From Verrucomicrobiaceae bacterium (GTDB lineage: Bacteria > Verrucomicrobiota > Verrucomicrobiia > Verrucomicrobiales > Verrucomicrobiaceae), in NCBI GenBank assembly GCA_016713245.1, contig JADJPM010000001.1, positions 2,294,001 through 2,358,000 on the forward strand: a DNA stretch of 64,000 bases. Reading direction: 5' to 3'. Under the pieces are notes generated by a model. It made no database searches, was not told where the DNA came from, and worked only from the letters and a program-made list of their open reading frames with translations. How positions within the stretch are numbered: the stretch's first letter is position 1; the number at the start of each line of letters is the position of its first letter. Position numbers and translations under genes: made by a program. Of the stretch, positions 51,017 through 60,061 are shown piece by piece.

Positions 51017-51227
51017 GAGCAGAGGCAGGCGCAACCGACCTCCTTGGCAAGAACATTTCCGGGCAGGAAAATTCATCTTCGGGCCACGCGCCGAGAAGCA
51101 GCTTTATCCTTCCGAATCTAAACTTGGCGACAGCACCGGGGATGTGCTTCAACATACGACATACCACGCTGCGTTTCTTGGCGTGGACAGCCCACATCGC
51201 CCCGAATCACTGGACTGCGAGAAACCC

Positions 51228-52265
51228 ATGCCGAAAAAGAAGTCACCCAACACCCTCCGTCTCCGCAACAGCACGGCGGAGTTTCTCACCTTCGCCTACC
51301 AGACGGGCGGCGACGGCGTGGAAGTGCGGGTGGAAGACGGCACCATCTGGCTTTCTCAAAAGCACATCGGGCAGTTGTTTGACACGACGCCGGAAAACGT
51401 GCTGATGCATTTGAAGAACATCTGCGCCGGGGAGGAACTGGTGGAAGATTCAGTTGCTAAGATTTTCTTAGCAACTGCCACCGACGGCAAAAACTACCGG
51501 ATCAAGCACTACAACCTGGATGCCATCATCGCCGTCGGCTACCGCGTGAACTCGAAGCGGGCCACGGCCTTCCGGCAATGGGCCACGGGTGTCCTGCGGG
51601 ACTACACGCTGCGGGGGTATGTGATGGACCGGAAGCGCATGGAAAACGGGGCCTTTCTCGATGAGGACTACTTTGAGCGCCTGCTGGAGGAGATCCGGGA
51701 GATCCGCCTGTCCGAGCGGCGCTTTTACCAGAAGATCACGGACATTTATGCCACGGCCATGGATTACGACCGCGAGGCACCGATCACCCAGGAGTTCTTC
51801 GCCAAGGTGCAGAACAAGATGCACTACGCCGTGCATGGTCACACTGCCGCCGAACTCATCGTGAAACGGGCGGACCACCAAAAAGAGCGCATGGGGCTGA
51901 CGACCTGGGCAAAAGCCCCTGGCGGCAAGATTTTGAAAAGCGATGTCGTGGTGGCCAAAAACTACCTGACCGAAGCGGAGCTGGAAGACCTGGGCCGCAT
52001 TGTGAACGCCTACCTCGAACTAGCGGAAAGCCGCGCCAAACGCCGCGTGCCGATGACCATGGAGGACTGGACCAGGAGGCTGGACATCTTCCTTTCCGCC
52101 GACGAGCGGGAGGTGCTGCAAGACTCCGGCCGCATCAGCGCCGAGATCGCGAAAGAGCACGCGGAAAGCGAGTTTGAAAAATACCGGGTGATCCAGGACA
52201 AGCTCTTCCAGAGTGATTTCGACACCTTTGTGGCCTTGGAGCAATCGAAGGAAGGCGATGCGTAA
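51228..52265 (+). CDS. RhuM-family protein
   Basis: The 345-residue protein matches the virulence-associated RhuM family: VEDGTIWLSQKHIGQLFDTT, YNLDAIIAVGYRVNSKRATA, FRQWATGVLRDYTLRGYVMD, and a C-terminal domain with FAKVQNKMHYAVHGHTAAEL and MTMEDWTRRLDIFL. RhuM genes are widespread on genomic islands and often near restriction or mobile genes; the biochemical role is not settled. ATG 51228 is chosen from the start of similarity. Its neighbours are housekeeping genes, so it may be a single acquired gene. Confidence 0.85.
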   Translation: MPKKKSPNTLRLRNSTAEFLTFAYQTGGDGVEVRVEDGTIWLSQKHIGQLFDTTPENVLMHLKNICAGEELVEDSVAKIFLATATDGKNYRIKHYNLDAIIAVGYRVNSKRATAFRQWATGVLRDYTLRGYVMDRKRMENGAFLDEDYFERLLEEIREIRLSERRFYQKITDIYATAMDYDREAPITQEFFAKVQNKMHYAVHGHTAAELIVKRADHQKERMGLTTWAKAPGGKILKSDVVVAKNYLTEAELEDLGRIVNAYLELAESRAKRRVPMTMEDWTRRLDIFLSADEREVLQDSGRISAEIAKEHAESEFEKYRVIQDKLFQSDFDTFVALEQSKEGDA

Positions 52266-52363
52266 GCATCACTTCAGCCGCAAGCGTTTGCTCGGATCTT
52301 ATCTGGCTTGCCGTCTGAGGCATGAGCGCAGCAAAGCTCTGAGGCTCAAGCTTGTTGAGGAAA

Positions 52364-54745
52364 TCACTTCTTCCCCTTGGACGCCGCGGCGGTGAACCAA
52401 TCGACGCCACCGCCGCCGCCGCCGAAGGGATTGCCCATGCCGCCGCCGCTGCCGGAGCTGCGATTGCCGCCGCCGGAGAAGCTGCGCTGACCGCCTTGGC
52501 CGCCGCCACCACCGCCCTGGCCCATCGGCTTGCCCTGGCCGGTCTTTTTCTCGAAGTCGGGCTTCGACTTCATGCTGAGGGCGATGCGTTTGCGCGGGAT
52601 GTCCACCTCGGTGACGGTGACCATGACCTTTTGGGCCACTTTGACGACCTCCGCGGCGTCGCGGATGAAATGATCGGCGAGTTGGCTGACGTGCACGAGG
52701 CCGTCCTGATGCACGCCGATGTCCACAAAGGCTCCAAAGGCCGTGACGTTCGTGATGATGCCCGGCAGCTTCATGCCGACGGTGAGATGCTTCATCTCGC
52801 TCACGCCTTCGGCGAAGCTGAAGACCTCGAACTGCTTGCGCGGGTCGCGGCCCGGCTTCGCGAGCTCGTTCATGATGTCCTGCAACGTCGGCAGGCCGAC
52901 ATCGGCGCTGACATACTTCTTGAGGTCGATCTTGGTGCGAAGGTCCGGCTTCTGCATCAAATCGGCCACGCCACAGCCGAGATCGGTCGCCATCTTCTCC
53001 ACGAGCGCATAACGCTCCGGATGCACGGCGCTGGAATCGAGCGGATTCGGCGCACTGCGGATGCGCAGGAAGCCCGCGGCCTGCTCGAAGGCTTTTTCAC
53101 CCAGCCGTGGGACCTTGAGCAAATCTTTGCGGCTAGCAAAAGCACCGTGCTCGTTGCGGAAGGCCACGATATTCGCCGCGTGGGCGCTGTTCAGGCCGGA
53201 CACGTAGCTGAGGAGCTGCTTCGAAGCCGTGTTTAGCTCCACGCCCACGGCGTTCACGGTGCTGATGACCACATTGTCGAGACTGCCCTGAAGCATCGTC
53301 TGATCGACATCGTGCTGATACTGACCGACGCCGATGGACTTCGGATCGAGCTTCACCAGCTCCGCGAGCGGGTCCATGAGACGGCGGGCGATGGAAACGG
53401 AGCCGCGCACGGTGACATCGTGGTTCGGGAACTCCTCGCGGGCCACCTCGCTGGCGCTGTAAATCGACGCGCCGCTTTCATTCACCATGATGACCGGGAT
53501 GGAGGTCGGCACGCCGATCTTCTTCACAAACATCTCCGTCTCGCGGCTGGCGGTGCCATTGCCGATGGCGATGGCCTGGATCTTGAAGCGCTCGATCAGA
53601 TTCAAGAGCAGCGTCTTGGCATGCAGGAGGCTGTTGCCATCGCCGAGCAGGTAAATCACATCATTATAGACGAGCTGACCCTGCGCATCGAGCACGACGA
53701 TCTTGCAACCGGTACGGAAACCGGGGTCGATGCCCAACACGCGCTTCTGGCCCAGCGGGGCCGCGAGCAGCAGCTCGCGCAGGTTGTCGGCGAAAACCTT
53801 CACCGCCTCGGCATCGGCCTTCTTCTTCGATTCGAGACGTGCCTCCGTCTCCATGCTGGAGCTCAGCAAACGCTTGTAAGCATCCTGCGCGGCCAGTTTG
53901 ACCTGCGCGGAGCATGGGTTGTTGCCCTTCACCGTGAGACGCTCGACGAGCGCGATGGCCTCCGCCTCCATCGGCTGGATGCGCATGAGCAGGAAGCCCT
54001 CTTTTTCACCGCGACGGATCGCGAGCATGCGATGCGACGGGATGGACTTCACCGGCTCCGTCCAGTCGAAGTAATCGCGGAACTTCTGCGCCTCCGGGTC
54101 CTCCTCTTTGCCAAACATGACCTTCGAAGTCACCGTGCCGCTCTCCGCGAACAGCTTTCTCAAAGCCGCACGCACCTCCGCCGTGTCGCTGATCCGCTCC
54201 GCGATGATGTCGCGGGCACCGGCGAGCGCCTCGGCGGCATCTTTGACCTTCAACTCGTCCGTCTCGGCATCGAGCTTCACAAACTTCGCCGCCTCGCCAT
54301 CGAGATCGACGGCGTTCGTGAGCACGTTTTGCTCGATAAAGTCCGCCAGCGGCTCCAGGCCCTTCTCCTTCGCGATGGTGGCCTTCGTGCGGCGCTTCGG
54401 ACGGAACGGCGCAAAGATGTCCTCCAGCGCATTCATCGTGTCCGCCTTGTCGATCTTCGCGCGGAGCACGTCCGTCATGAGCTTGCGCTCCTCCAGCGAC
54501 TTCACAATCGCCGCACGGCGATCATCCAGCGCCACAAGCTGCCCCATGCGCTCCTGGATGTTCTGAATCTGCACTTCGTCGAGCTCGCCCGTCGCTTCCT
54601 TACGATAGCGGGAGATGAACGGCACCGTCGCGCCATCCGCGAGCAGCTTCGCCGTCGCGCCGACCTGGATTGGTCGCAGTTTCAGCTCTCCGGCGATGCG
54701 TTCGACGTGGGCGATGTTGATGTTCAGTTCGTTGGCAGCAGACAT
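52364..54745 (-). CDS. tex: Tex transcription accessory protein
   Basis: The 793-residue protein has the Tex architecture: an N-terminal helical domain (VPFISRYRKEATGELDEVQI), a YqgF-like RNase H fold (VLGIDPGFRTGCKIVVLDAQ), helix-hairpin-helix repeats (NSAHAANIVAFRNEHGAF) and an S1 RNA-binding domain (PGIITNVTAFGAFVDIGVHQ). The S1 domain is followed by a Gly-rich tail of about 55 residues (GQGGGGGGQGGQRSF, VDWFTAAASKGKK), which standard Tex proteins lack. Tex binds nucleic acids and affects transcription. ATG 54745 starts MSAANELNINIAHV. Confidence 0.94.
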   Translation of the reverse strand: MSAANELNINIAHVERIAGELKLRPIQVGATAKLLADGATVPFISRYRKEATGELDEVQIQNIQERMGQLVALDDRRAAIVKSLEERKLMTDVLRAKIDKADTMNALEDIFAPFRPKRRTKATIAKEKGLEPLADFIEQNVLTNAVDLDGEAAKFVKLDAETDELKVKDAAEALAGARDIIAERISDTAEVRAALRKLFAESGTVTSKVMFGKEEDPEAQKFRDYFDWTEPVKSIPSHRMLAIRRGEKEGFLLMRIQPMEAEAIALVERLTVKGNNPCSAQVKLAAQDAYKRLLSSSMETEARLESKKKADAEAVKVFADNLRELLLAAPLGQKRVLGIDPGFRTGCKIVVLDAQGQLVYNDVIYLLGDGNSLLHAKTLLLNLIERFKIQAIAIGNGTASRETEMFVKKIGVPTSIPVIMVNESGASIYSASEVAREEFPNHDVTVRGSVSIARRLMDPLAELVKLDPKSIGVGQYQHDVDQTMLQGSLDNVVISTVNAVGVELNTASKQLLSYVSGLNSAHAANIVAFRNEHGAFASRKDLLKVPRLGEKAFEQAAGFLRIRSAPNPLDSSAVHPERYALVEKMATDLGCGVADLMQKPDLRTKIDLKKYVSADVGLPTLQDIMNELAKPGRDPRKQFEVFSFAEGVSEMKHLTVGMKLPGIITNVTAFGAFVDIGVHQDGLVHVSQLADHFIRDAAEVVKVAQKVMVTVTEVDIPRKRIALSMKSKPDFEKKTGQGKPMGQGGGGGGQGGQRSFSGGGNRSSGSGGGMGNPFGGGGGGVDWFTAAASKGKK

Positions 54746-54871
54746 GGTTGGGAAAATGGAAAGGGGTGGTTGGGCCGCTGGTGTTAGCGACGCGCTATCC
54801 CCCGGCAAGCAATGTCCGTCTGCTGTGAAAAACTTTTCTCATTCATGGCGCTTGCATCGCCCGTGCGCCTT

Positions 54872-55219
54872 TCACACTTCAAACTCATCCGCTGGGTCAA
54901 ACGGCGGCATCGGCACATTGATGATGCGCAATTTCCCCACCGCACGATGCACGCAGCCGGGCCGGATCATCACCGTCGTCATCGGTTTCAGCGGAATGAT
55001 CTGCCCATCTGCCTCCAGATGCCCCTCGCCTTCCAGCACGATGTAGATCTCCGTCATCTTCTCATGCCAATGCGCCTTCGAGTCCGCATGAATGTCCGTG
55101 AGATGCACCGTCGCCAGCGTGTTCCAAGGCTCCTTGAACGCTCTCCGCGCCTGCCCGCACGGGCACGGCGTCGGCGTGATCTCATCCAATTGGGCGACAG
55201 CGAAGCGGGGAGAGGACAT
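54872..55219 (-). CDS. Small cupin-domain protein
   Basis: The 115-residue protein is a single cupin: HWHEKMTEIYIVLEGEGHLE supplies the first motif metal ligands (two His, one Glu), and PGCVHRAVG the last His. Such small cupins range from isomerases to sensors, and the substrate cannot be assigned. It is flanked by tex upstream on the same strand side and a small membrane protein. An unusual CPCGQ cysteine pair near residue 20 might bind metal. Confidence 0.8.
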   Translation of the reverse strand: MSSPRFAVAQLDEITPTPCPCGQARRAFKEPWNTLATVHLTDIHADSKAHWHEKMTEIYIVLEGEGHLEADGQIIPLKPMTTVMIRPGCVHRAVGKLRIINVPMPPFDPADEFEV

Positions 55220-55238
55220 AAGCGGCGAGTGGAGAATG

Positions 55239-55601
55239 CTACTTGGCTTTGATCAATGTGGAAAAGTTCAGCACCATATCCATAAAAGCTAGGAGGCATC
55301 CCACGAAAAGAATCAAGGTAACAACTAGACCCTCCTTCACCGCAGCGGAGGTATCAGAGGCTTTTTTCGTATCGTTGCCCGTTGAGATGGTGAAAAGAAA
55401 CCAGAGTGGAGGAATGAGAAGTCCCCACAGTCCATAGGTTGCAAAAACATCCGCCAGATCACGAACTGGTTTTGTCGATTCGTCACTTCCTGAAGCCACA
55501 AAAAATGACTTCCGCAAAGCCCTGGTGGCAAACCATCCCGTCACGATCACCATAATCTGAACGACACTAAAGAAGCCGATGACTTTAGCGGTGGGTTTCA
55601 T
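55239..55601 (-). CDS. Hypothetical small membrane protein
   Basis: The 120-residue product has three membrane segments (VIGFFSVVQIMVIVTGWFAT, YGLWGLLIPPLWFLFTIS, GLVVTLILFVGCLLAFMDMV) with a charged loop containing KSFFVASGSDESTKPVRD. It lies between hemL (9 bases after the hemL stop at 55611) and the cupin gene on the same strand, so it may be co-transcribed. Not recognised. Confidence 0.6.
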   Translation of the reverse strand: MKPTAKVIGFFSVVQIMVIVTGWFATRALRKSFFVASGSDESTKPVRDLADVFATYGLWGLLIPPLWFLFTISTGNDTKKASDTSAAVKEGLVVTLILFVGCLLAFMDMVLNFSTLIKAK

Positions 55602-55610
55602 GGCAGCACA

Positions 55611-56897
55611 TCACAATGCCGCCAGCGCCGCCGCAGCGACTTCGGCGGTTTGTTCGAGGTCATCGCGGCTATGGGCCATGCTGATGAAGCCGGTTTCGAA
55701 CTGGCTCGGGGCGAAGTACACGCCGTGGTCGAGGCAGTGGTGGAAGAATTTGCGGAAGGCGGCGAGGTCGCTGGTTTTGGCGTCTTGGAGGCTGTGGACT
55801 TCCTTCTCGGTGAAGAAGAGGCAGAACATGCTGCCTTTGCGATACCAGCGGTAGTTGAGGCCCTTTTTCTTGAGCACGTCGAGCACGGCGGTCTCCATGA
55901 TCTGGCCGAGGTTTTCGAGCAGGGCGTAGCCGTTTTTCTTTTCCAGTTCGCGGAGTTGAGCCAGACCCGCCGCGAGAGCGACGGGATTGCCGCTGAGGGT
56001 GCCGGCTTGATACACCGGGCCGATGGGCGCGAGGTAATCCATCACATCGGCACGGCCGCCGAAGGCTCCGACAGGCAAACCGCCGCCGATGACCTTGCCG
56101 AGGCAGGTCAGATCCGGCGTGATCTTTTCCAGCTCCTGCACGCCGCCTTTGGCGAGTCGGAAGCCGGTCATGACTTCATCGAAAATGAGCAGCGCCCCGT
56201 GTTTGGCGGTGATGTCGCGGAGTTTTTGCAGGAAGCCAGGCGTTGGCAAAATGAGGCCTGCATTGGCCGGATAGGGCTCGACGATGACACAGGCGATTTC
56301 GTGGCCTTGTTTCTCAAAAAGCTCTTCGAGAGCCGCTTCGTCGTTGAAGGGCAACACGCTGGTCAATTCGGCGAAGGCCTTCGGCACGCCAGCGCTGTCG
56401 GGATTGCCATGCGTGAGCGCTCCGCTGCCTGCGGCCACGAGCAGGCTATCGCTATGGCCGTGGTAGCAGCCGTCGAATTTCACCAGTCGGTCACGCTTCG
56501 TGAATCCGCGTGCGAGACGGATGGCGCTCATCGTCGCCTCGGTGCCGCTGCTGACCATGCGCACCTTTTGGATGCTCGGCACCCATTCGCAGATGGTGCG
56601 GGCCATTTCGACTTCGTAGAGGTTCGGGATGCCAAAGCTGACGCCGTCTTTGGCGGCGTTGTGAATGGCCTCGATGACAGAGATGGGTGCATGGCCGAGG
56701 ATCGCCGGACCCCAGGTGCCGACGTAGTCGATCAGGCAGCGGTCATCGACATCGTAGATGCGGCAGCCTTTGGCACGCCTCACGAAAAACGGGTCGCCGC
56801 CGACATTGCGAAAGGCACGCACAGGCGAGTTCACGCCACCGGGGATGTATTGCTTGGCGAGGTCGAAGAGCTTGGTGGAAAGGGGTCCGTTGGGCAT
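55611..56897 (-). CDS. hemL: Glutamate-1-semialdehyde 2,1-aminomutase
   Basis: The 428-residue PLP enzyme contains GGVNSPVRAF, SSGTEATMSAIRLARG, FDGCYHGHSDSLL, LLIFDEVMTGFR with the PLP-contacting Asp240, and the Schiff-base Lys268 in CLGKVIGGGLPVGAFGG. HemL converts glutamate-1-semialdehyde to 5-aminolevulinate for C5-pathway tetrapyrrole synthesis. The usual EPVAGN-type stretch is EPYPANAGLI here, a subgroup variation. ATG 56897 starts at the conserved MPNGPLSTKLFD. Confidence 0.95.
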   Translation of the reverse strand: MPNGPLSTKLFDLAKQYIPGGVNSPVRAFRNVGGDPFFVRRAKGCRIYDVDDRCLIDYVGTWGPAILGHAPISVIEAIHNAAKDGVSFGIPNLYEVEMARTICEWVPSIQKVRMVSSGTEATMSAIRLARGFTKRDRLVKFDGCYHGHSDSLLVAAGSGALTHGNPDSAGVPKAFAELTSVLPFNDEAALEELFEKQGHEIACVIVEPYPANAGLILPTPGFLQKLRDITAKHGALLIFDEVMTGFRLAKGGVQELEKITPDLTCLGKVIGGGLPVGAFGGRADVMDYLAPIGPVYQAGTLSGNPVALAAGLAQLRELEKKNGYALLENLGQIMETAVLDVLKKKGLNYRWYRKGSMFCLFFTEKEVHSLQDAKTSDLAAFRKFFHHCLDHGVYFAPSQFETGFISMAHSRDDLEQTAEVAAAALAAL

Positions 56898-57027
56898 GGC
56901 TGGAAATGACGAAATCAGAAGGACGAAGGTCGAATGAAGCGGGCAGGGATACGCGAAAGCCTCCAGCCGTCGAACAAAAGGTTGCTCGTGGGCGTCGGAG
57001 TCGGGTATTCTACGCCTGCCGACCGCC

Positions 57028-57735
57028 ATGAAACGTCTTCTTTTCCTCACGATGTGCCTCACGGCGCTCTCTCCTGCCTCCGCCCAGCTTTCCAGGAACA
57101 AATCCTCCCTGCCGCAGGAGCCCGGCACCTTCTCCATCGAGGGACTCACACCAAAGCCCGTCGTCGTGCGCATCCAGGCGGAGGCTCCGGTTTACACCAC
57201 GAACAAATTCGACCGTGCCATCGGCAGCTTTGCGCCCGGGGCGCCTGTCACGCTCGTGGCGATGAGCGATACTTCCTACCGCGTGCGTGGTCGTGCTCGC
57301 CATGGCGATGTGGCTGGCTGGGTGAGGCAGGCAGACATCCTTTCCGCCGATCCGCAGCTCGCCGACAAGCTCAAGAAGCTCTTCGCACGCACTCAGCAGG
57401 TGGCTGAGCTCATCAAAAACAACCAGGTGGCTCTCGGCATGACCAATGAGGAGGTGCAGGCCTCTCTTGGCAAACCGACTCGCAAGAACACGAAGATCAA
57501 CGCCGGCGGCAAACAGGAGCGGCTGGAATACGCCATGTATGAAAAGGTGCCGCAGGTGACGACCGGTCGCGATGCCTTTGGCCAGCTCGTGCAGACCGTC
57601 ATCTATGTGAAGGTGGAGGTGGGAACGCTCAGCCTGAACTTCAAAGGTGGCGTCGTCGATGAGATCGAGGAAACGAAAGGCAACCCGCTCGGCAACGGCG
57701 GCGTTCAGGTGGTGCCGGCACCGATCTTCTTCTGA
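57028..57735 (+). CDS. Secreted SH3-like/BamE-like hypothetical protein
   Basis: The 235-residue exported protein has a signal peptide (LLFLTMCLTALSPASA). An SH3-like region covers about 45-105 (RIQAEAPVYTTNKFDRAIGS, VAGWVRQADIL). A SmpA/BamE-like segment follows (NQVALGMTNEEVQASLGKPT, then EYAMYEKVP, VEVGTLSLNFKGGVVDEIEE). BamE-type domains occur in envelope assembly, but full-length similarity to BamE is not claimed. It converges with mutL; the stops are about five bases apart. Confidence 0.7.
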   Translation: MKRLLFLTMCLTALSPASAQLSRNKSSLPQEPGTFSIEGLTPKPVVVRIQAEAPVYTTNKFDRAIGSFAPGAPVTLVAMSDTSYRVRGRARHGDVAGWVRQADILSADPQLADKLKKLFARTQQVAELIKNNQVALGMTNEEVQASLGKPTRKNTKINAGGKQERLEYAMYEKVPQVTTGRDAFGQLVQTVIYVKVEVGTLSLNFKGGVVDEIEETKGNPLGNGGVQVVPAPIFF

Positions 57736-57739
57736 AGCC

Positions 57740-59572
57740 TTACTGCGGCGCTCGCCGGCCAAACTTCCGTTCCAACTCCGCCGTGCCGATTTGCACGAGC
57801 GTGGGGCGGCCATGTGGGCAGCAGTAGGGCATTTCGCAGGCAAAAAGATCCTTCAAGAGGCTTTGCAATTCGGGCACACTGAGGACGTCATTGCTCTTCA
57901 CGGAGGCGCGGCAGGCGGTGGTGGCGATGGTGTCTTCGCTGAGACGCAGCGAGGAGGTCTTGGTGCTGAGGCTGCTGAGTTCCTCGATGACGCCATCGAG
58001 CCACGCGGCGGGATCATCGGTCTTCAAGAAGGCCGGAAGGGCTTCCACTTTGAAGGTGTTGGGCCCGAAGGAATCGATCTCAATGCCGAGGCGACTCAGC
58101 GCGGCCAAATTTTGACGCAGCAGGTCGGAATCACGCGGCGTGGTTTGCAGGGTGACGGGCATCAGCAGCCGCTGGCAAGGCACGCCGCCGCTTTCGAGGG
58201 CGCGACGGAATTTTTCGAAGTTCACCCGCTCGTGCGCCGCGTGTTGATCCATCAAAACGAGGCCCTCAGGGCTCTCCATGAGCACGTAAAGCTTCTGCAG
58301 CACGCCGATGATGCGGAAATCAGGCATCTCGGCTTTTGACTCCGCTTTGGGAGCGGGAGCTGGTTTGGGCTCGGGAGGAGGTGCCGGAACGAAAATGGGT
58401 TTCGAGGGTTCGGCAGGCTTCGCAGGCTCGATTGGCTTCGCGGGCTCAAACTCACGCTTCAGGGGTGGCGACTGCTTTTCGACGGCGAGGCGCAGGATTT
58501 CCTGCTTTGGCGGCTCGATTTCGATGGCGGGCGCAGGCGTGGGAGCCGGTCGCATGGGGGCGTGACCGGAGTGAAGCTTGTTCGCCGTCTCCAGCGTGCG
58601 GCTCACAGCTCGGGCGATGGCATCACGCACGCTGTTTCCATCGTGGAAGCGCACTTCTTTCTTCGCCGGATGCACGTTCACATCGAAGGCGTGGGCATCC
58701 ATCTGGATGAAAAGATAGGTCACCGGATGCTGGCCCTTCATCAGTGCGGTGTGGTAGCCCTCACGCAGACCATACGAGATGCTGGCGCTCTCGATGGGGC
58801 GGCCGTTCAGGTAGGTGATCTGCATCTGGCGGTTCGAGCGGCTCATGCCGGGGCCGCCGATGAAGCCGGAGATGGTCACGCCGTGATGCGTCTGCTCTTC
58901 CACCTTGATGAGGCGGTTCGCCAGTTCATCGCCCATGAGGCCGCGGATGCGCTCCAGCAGATCCCGCGTGGCGGGCAGGTGAAAGGTGAGATCACCATTG
59001 TGGGTGAGTGTGAAGGCCACATGCGGATTCGCGATGGCATGCAGCAGCACCTGCTGCTCGACGTGGGAGAACTCCGTCGGCTCGGTGCGCAGGAATTTCC
59101 GCCGGGCAGGTACATTGAAAAAGAGCGAGCGCACCTCGATCGTCGTGCCGCCGGAGCCGCCGTGATCACGCACCTCGACGAGCTTGCCGCCGTTCACCTC
59201 CACTTCGGTGCCTACCAGCGCATCTTTTTCTCGCGTGGCGAGGCGGAAGCGGCTCACGCTGGCGATGCTCGGCATGGCCTCGCCGCGGAAGCCGAAGGTA
59301 TTGATCGCCGCGAGGTCGTCCTTCGTGCGGATTTTGCTCGTGGCATGGCGTTCGAGGCAAAGCATCGCGTCCTCGCGGTCCATGCCACTGCCGTCATCCA
59401 CGATTTTGATCATCGCCATGCCGCCCCGCTGCACATGAACCTCAATGTGGCCCGCGCCGGCATCGAGACTGTTTTCTACCAGCTCCCGCACCACGGCAGC
59501 TGGCCGCTCCACGACCTCACCCGCTGCCACCTGGCTGGCGAGGGCGTCGGGAAGAATGCGGATGCGGGACAT
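57740..59572 (-). CDS. mutL: DNA mismatch repair protein MutL
   Basis: The 610-residue protein has the GHKL ATPase motifs VVRELVENSLDAGA, IVDDGSGM and NTFGFRGEAMPSI, and a Pro-rich linker (residues 350-420). The C-terminal domain carries the endonuclease motif DQHAAHERVNFE (DQHA-x2-E-x4-E), ATTACRASVKSND and CPHGRP. It therefore belongs to the MutL group with its own nicking activity, unlike MutH-dependent E. coli MutL. It diverges from the A-type Fe-S carrier gene with 99 bases between starts. ATG 59572 (MSRIRILPDALASQVAAGEV) is the conserved start. Confidence 0.95.
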   Translation of the reverse strand: MSRIRILPDALASQVAAGEVVERPAAVVRELVENSLDAGAGHIEVHVQRGGMAMIKIVDDGSGMDREDAMLCLERHATSKIRTKDDLAAINTFGFRGEAMPSIASVSRFRLATREKDALVGTEVEVNGGKLVEVRDHGGSGGTTIEVRSLFFNVPARRKFLRTEPTEFSHVEQQVLLHAIANPHVAFTLTHNGDLTFHLPATRDLLERIRGLMGDELANRLIKVEEQTHHGVTISGFIGGPGMSRSNRQMQITYLNGRPIESASISYGLREGYHTALMKGQHPVTYLFIQMDAHAFDVNVHPAKKEVRFHDGNSVRDAIARAVSRTLETANKLHSGHAPMRPAPTPAPAIEIEPPKQEILRLAVEKQSPPLKREFEPAKPIEPAKPAEPSKPIFVPAPPPEPKPAPAPKAESKAEMPDFRIIGVLQKLYVLMESPEGLVLMDQHAAHERVNFEKFRRALESGGVPCQRLLMPVTLQTTPRDSDLLRQNLAALSRLGIEIDSFGPNTFKVEALPAFLKTDDPAAWLDGVIEELSSLSTKTSSLRLSEDTIATTACRASVKSNDVLSVPELQSLLKDLFACEMPYCCPHGRPTLVQIGTAELERKFGRRAPQ

Positions 59573-59671
59573 GGGGAAGAAAAAAGAAAAAAGGGCGGTG
59601 GCTTGGGGCGGCCATCTTGGACGCGTGGTGGCGCTTTGCAATCCCTCGCGCCCGTGCCATCGTCCCCCATC

Positions 59672-60004
59672 ATGATTTCCATCACCGAAGCCGCCGCCAG
59701 CCATCTCAAAGACCTCATCGCCGCCAAAAACGCCCCGGCCGAGCACGGCCTGCGCATCCGCGTGGAGAAGGGCGGCTGCGCGGGCATGCAGTACGTCATG
59801 CAGATCGAGGCCCCCGCCGAGGGCGATGCCATCCGCACGGACCACGGCGTCTCCGTCTTCGTCGATACCGCCAGCCTCGATTACCTCCGCGAGTGCCAGC
59901 TCGACTACGAAGACGCCCTCAACGACGCCGGCTTCCGCATCCGCAATCCGAACGCGGCCCGCAGTTGCGGCTGCGGCACGTCGTTCGAGCCGCTGGCGTC
60001 GTAA
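59672..60004 (+). CDS. A-type iron-sulfur carrier (IscA/ErpA/HesB family)
   Basis: The 110-residue protein has the three conserved cysteines Cys36 (GGCAGMQY), Cys99 and Cys101 (SCGCGTSF). These bind an Fe-S cluster for delivery to client enzymes. Length and fold are standard. The TASLDYLRECQLDYEDALND stretch is typical of the family. It lies between mutL (divergent) and a sulfatase gene. Which of IscA, ErpA or SufA roles it plays cannot be told. Confidence 0.9.
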   Translation: MISITEAAASHLKDLIAAKNAPAEHGLRIRVEKGGCAGMQYVMQIEAPAEGDAIRTDHGVSVFVDTASLDYLRECQLDYEDALNDAGFRIRNPNAARSCGCGTSFEPLAS

Positions 60005-60061
60005 AGCCGACGGTAAAATTCTCGCGAGTTCGACCGAAGGGCCGCGTTACCACGCGCCACC

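Noticed and set aside
53312..54787. Plus-strand open frame of 491 residues
   Set aside because: It is the antisense shadow of tex, with Arg/His-rich composition typical of shadows.
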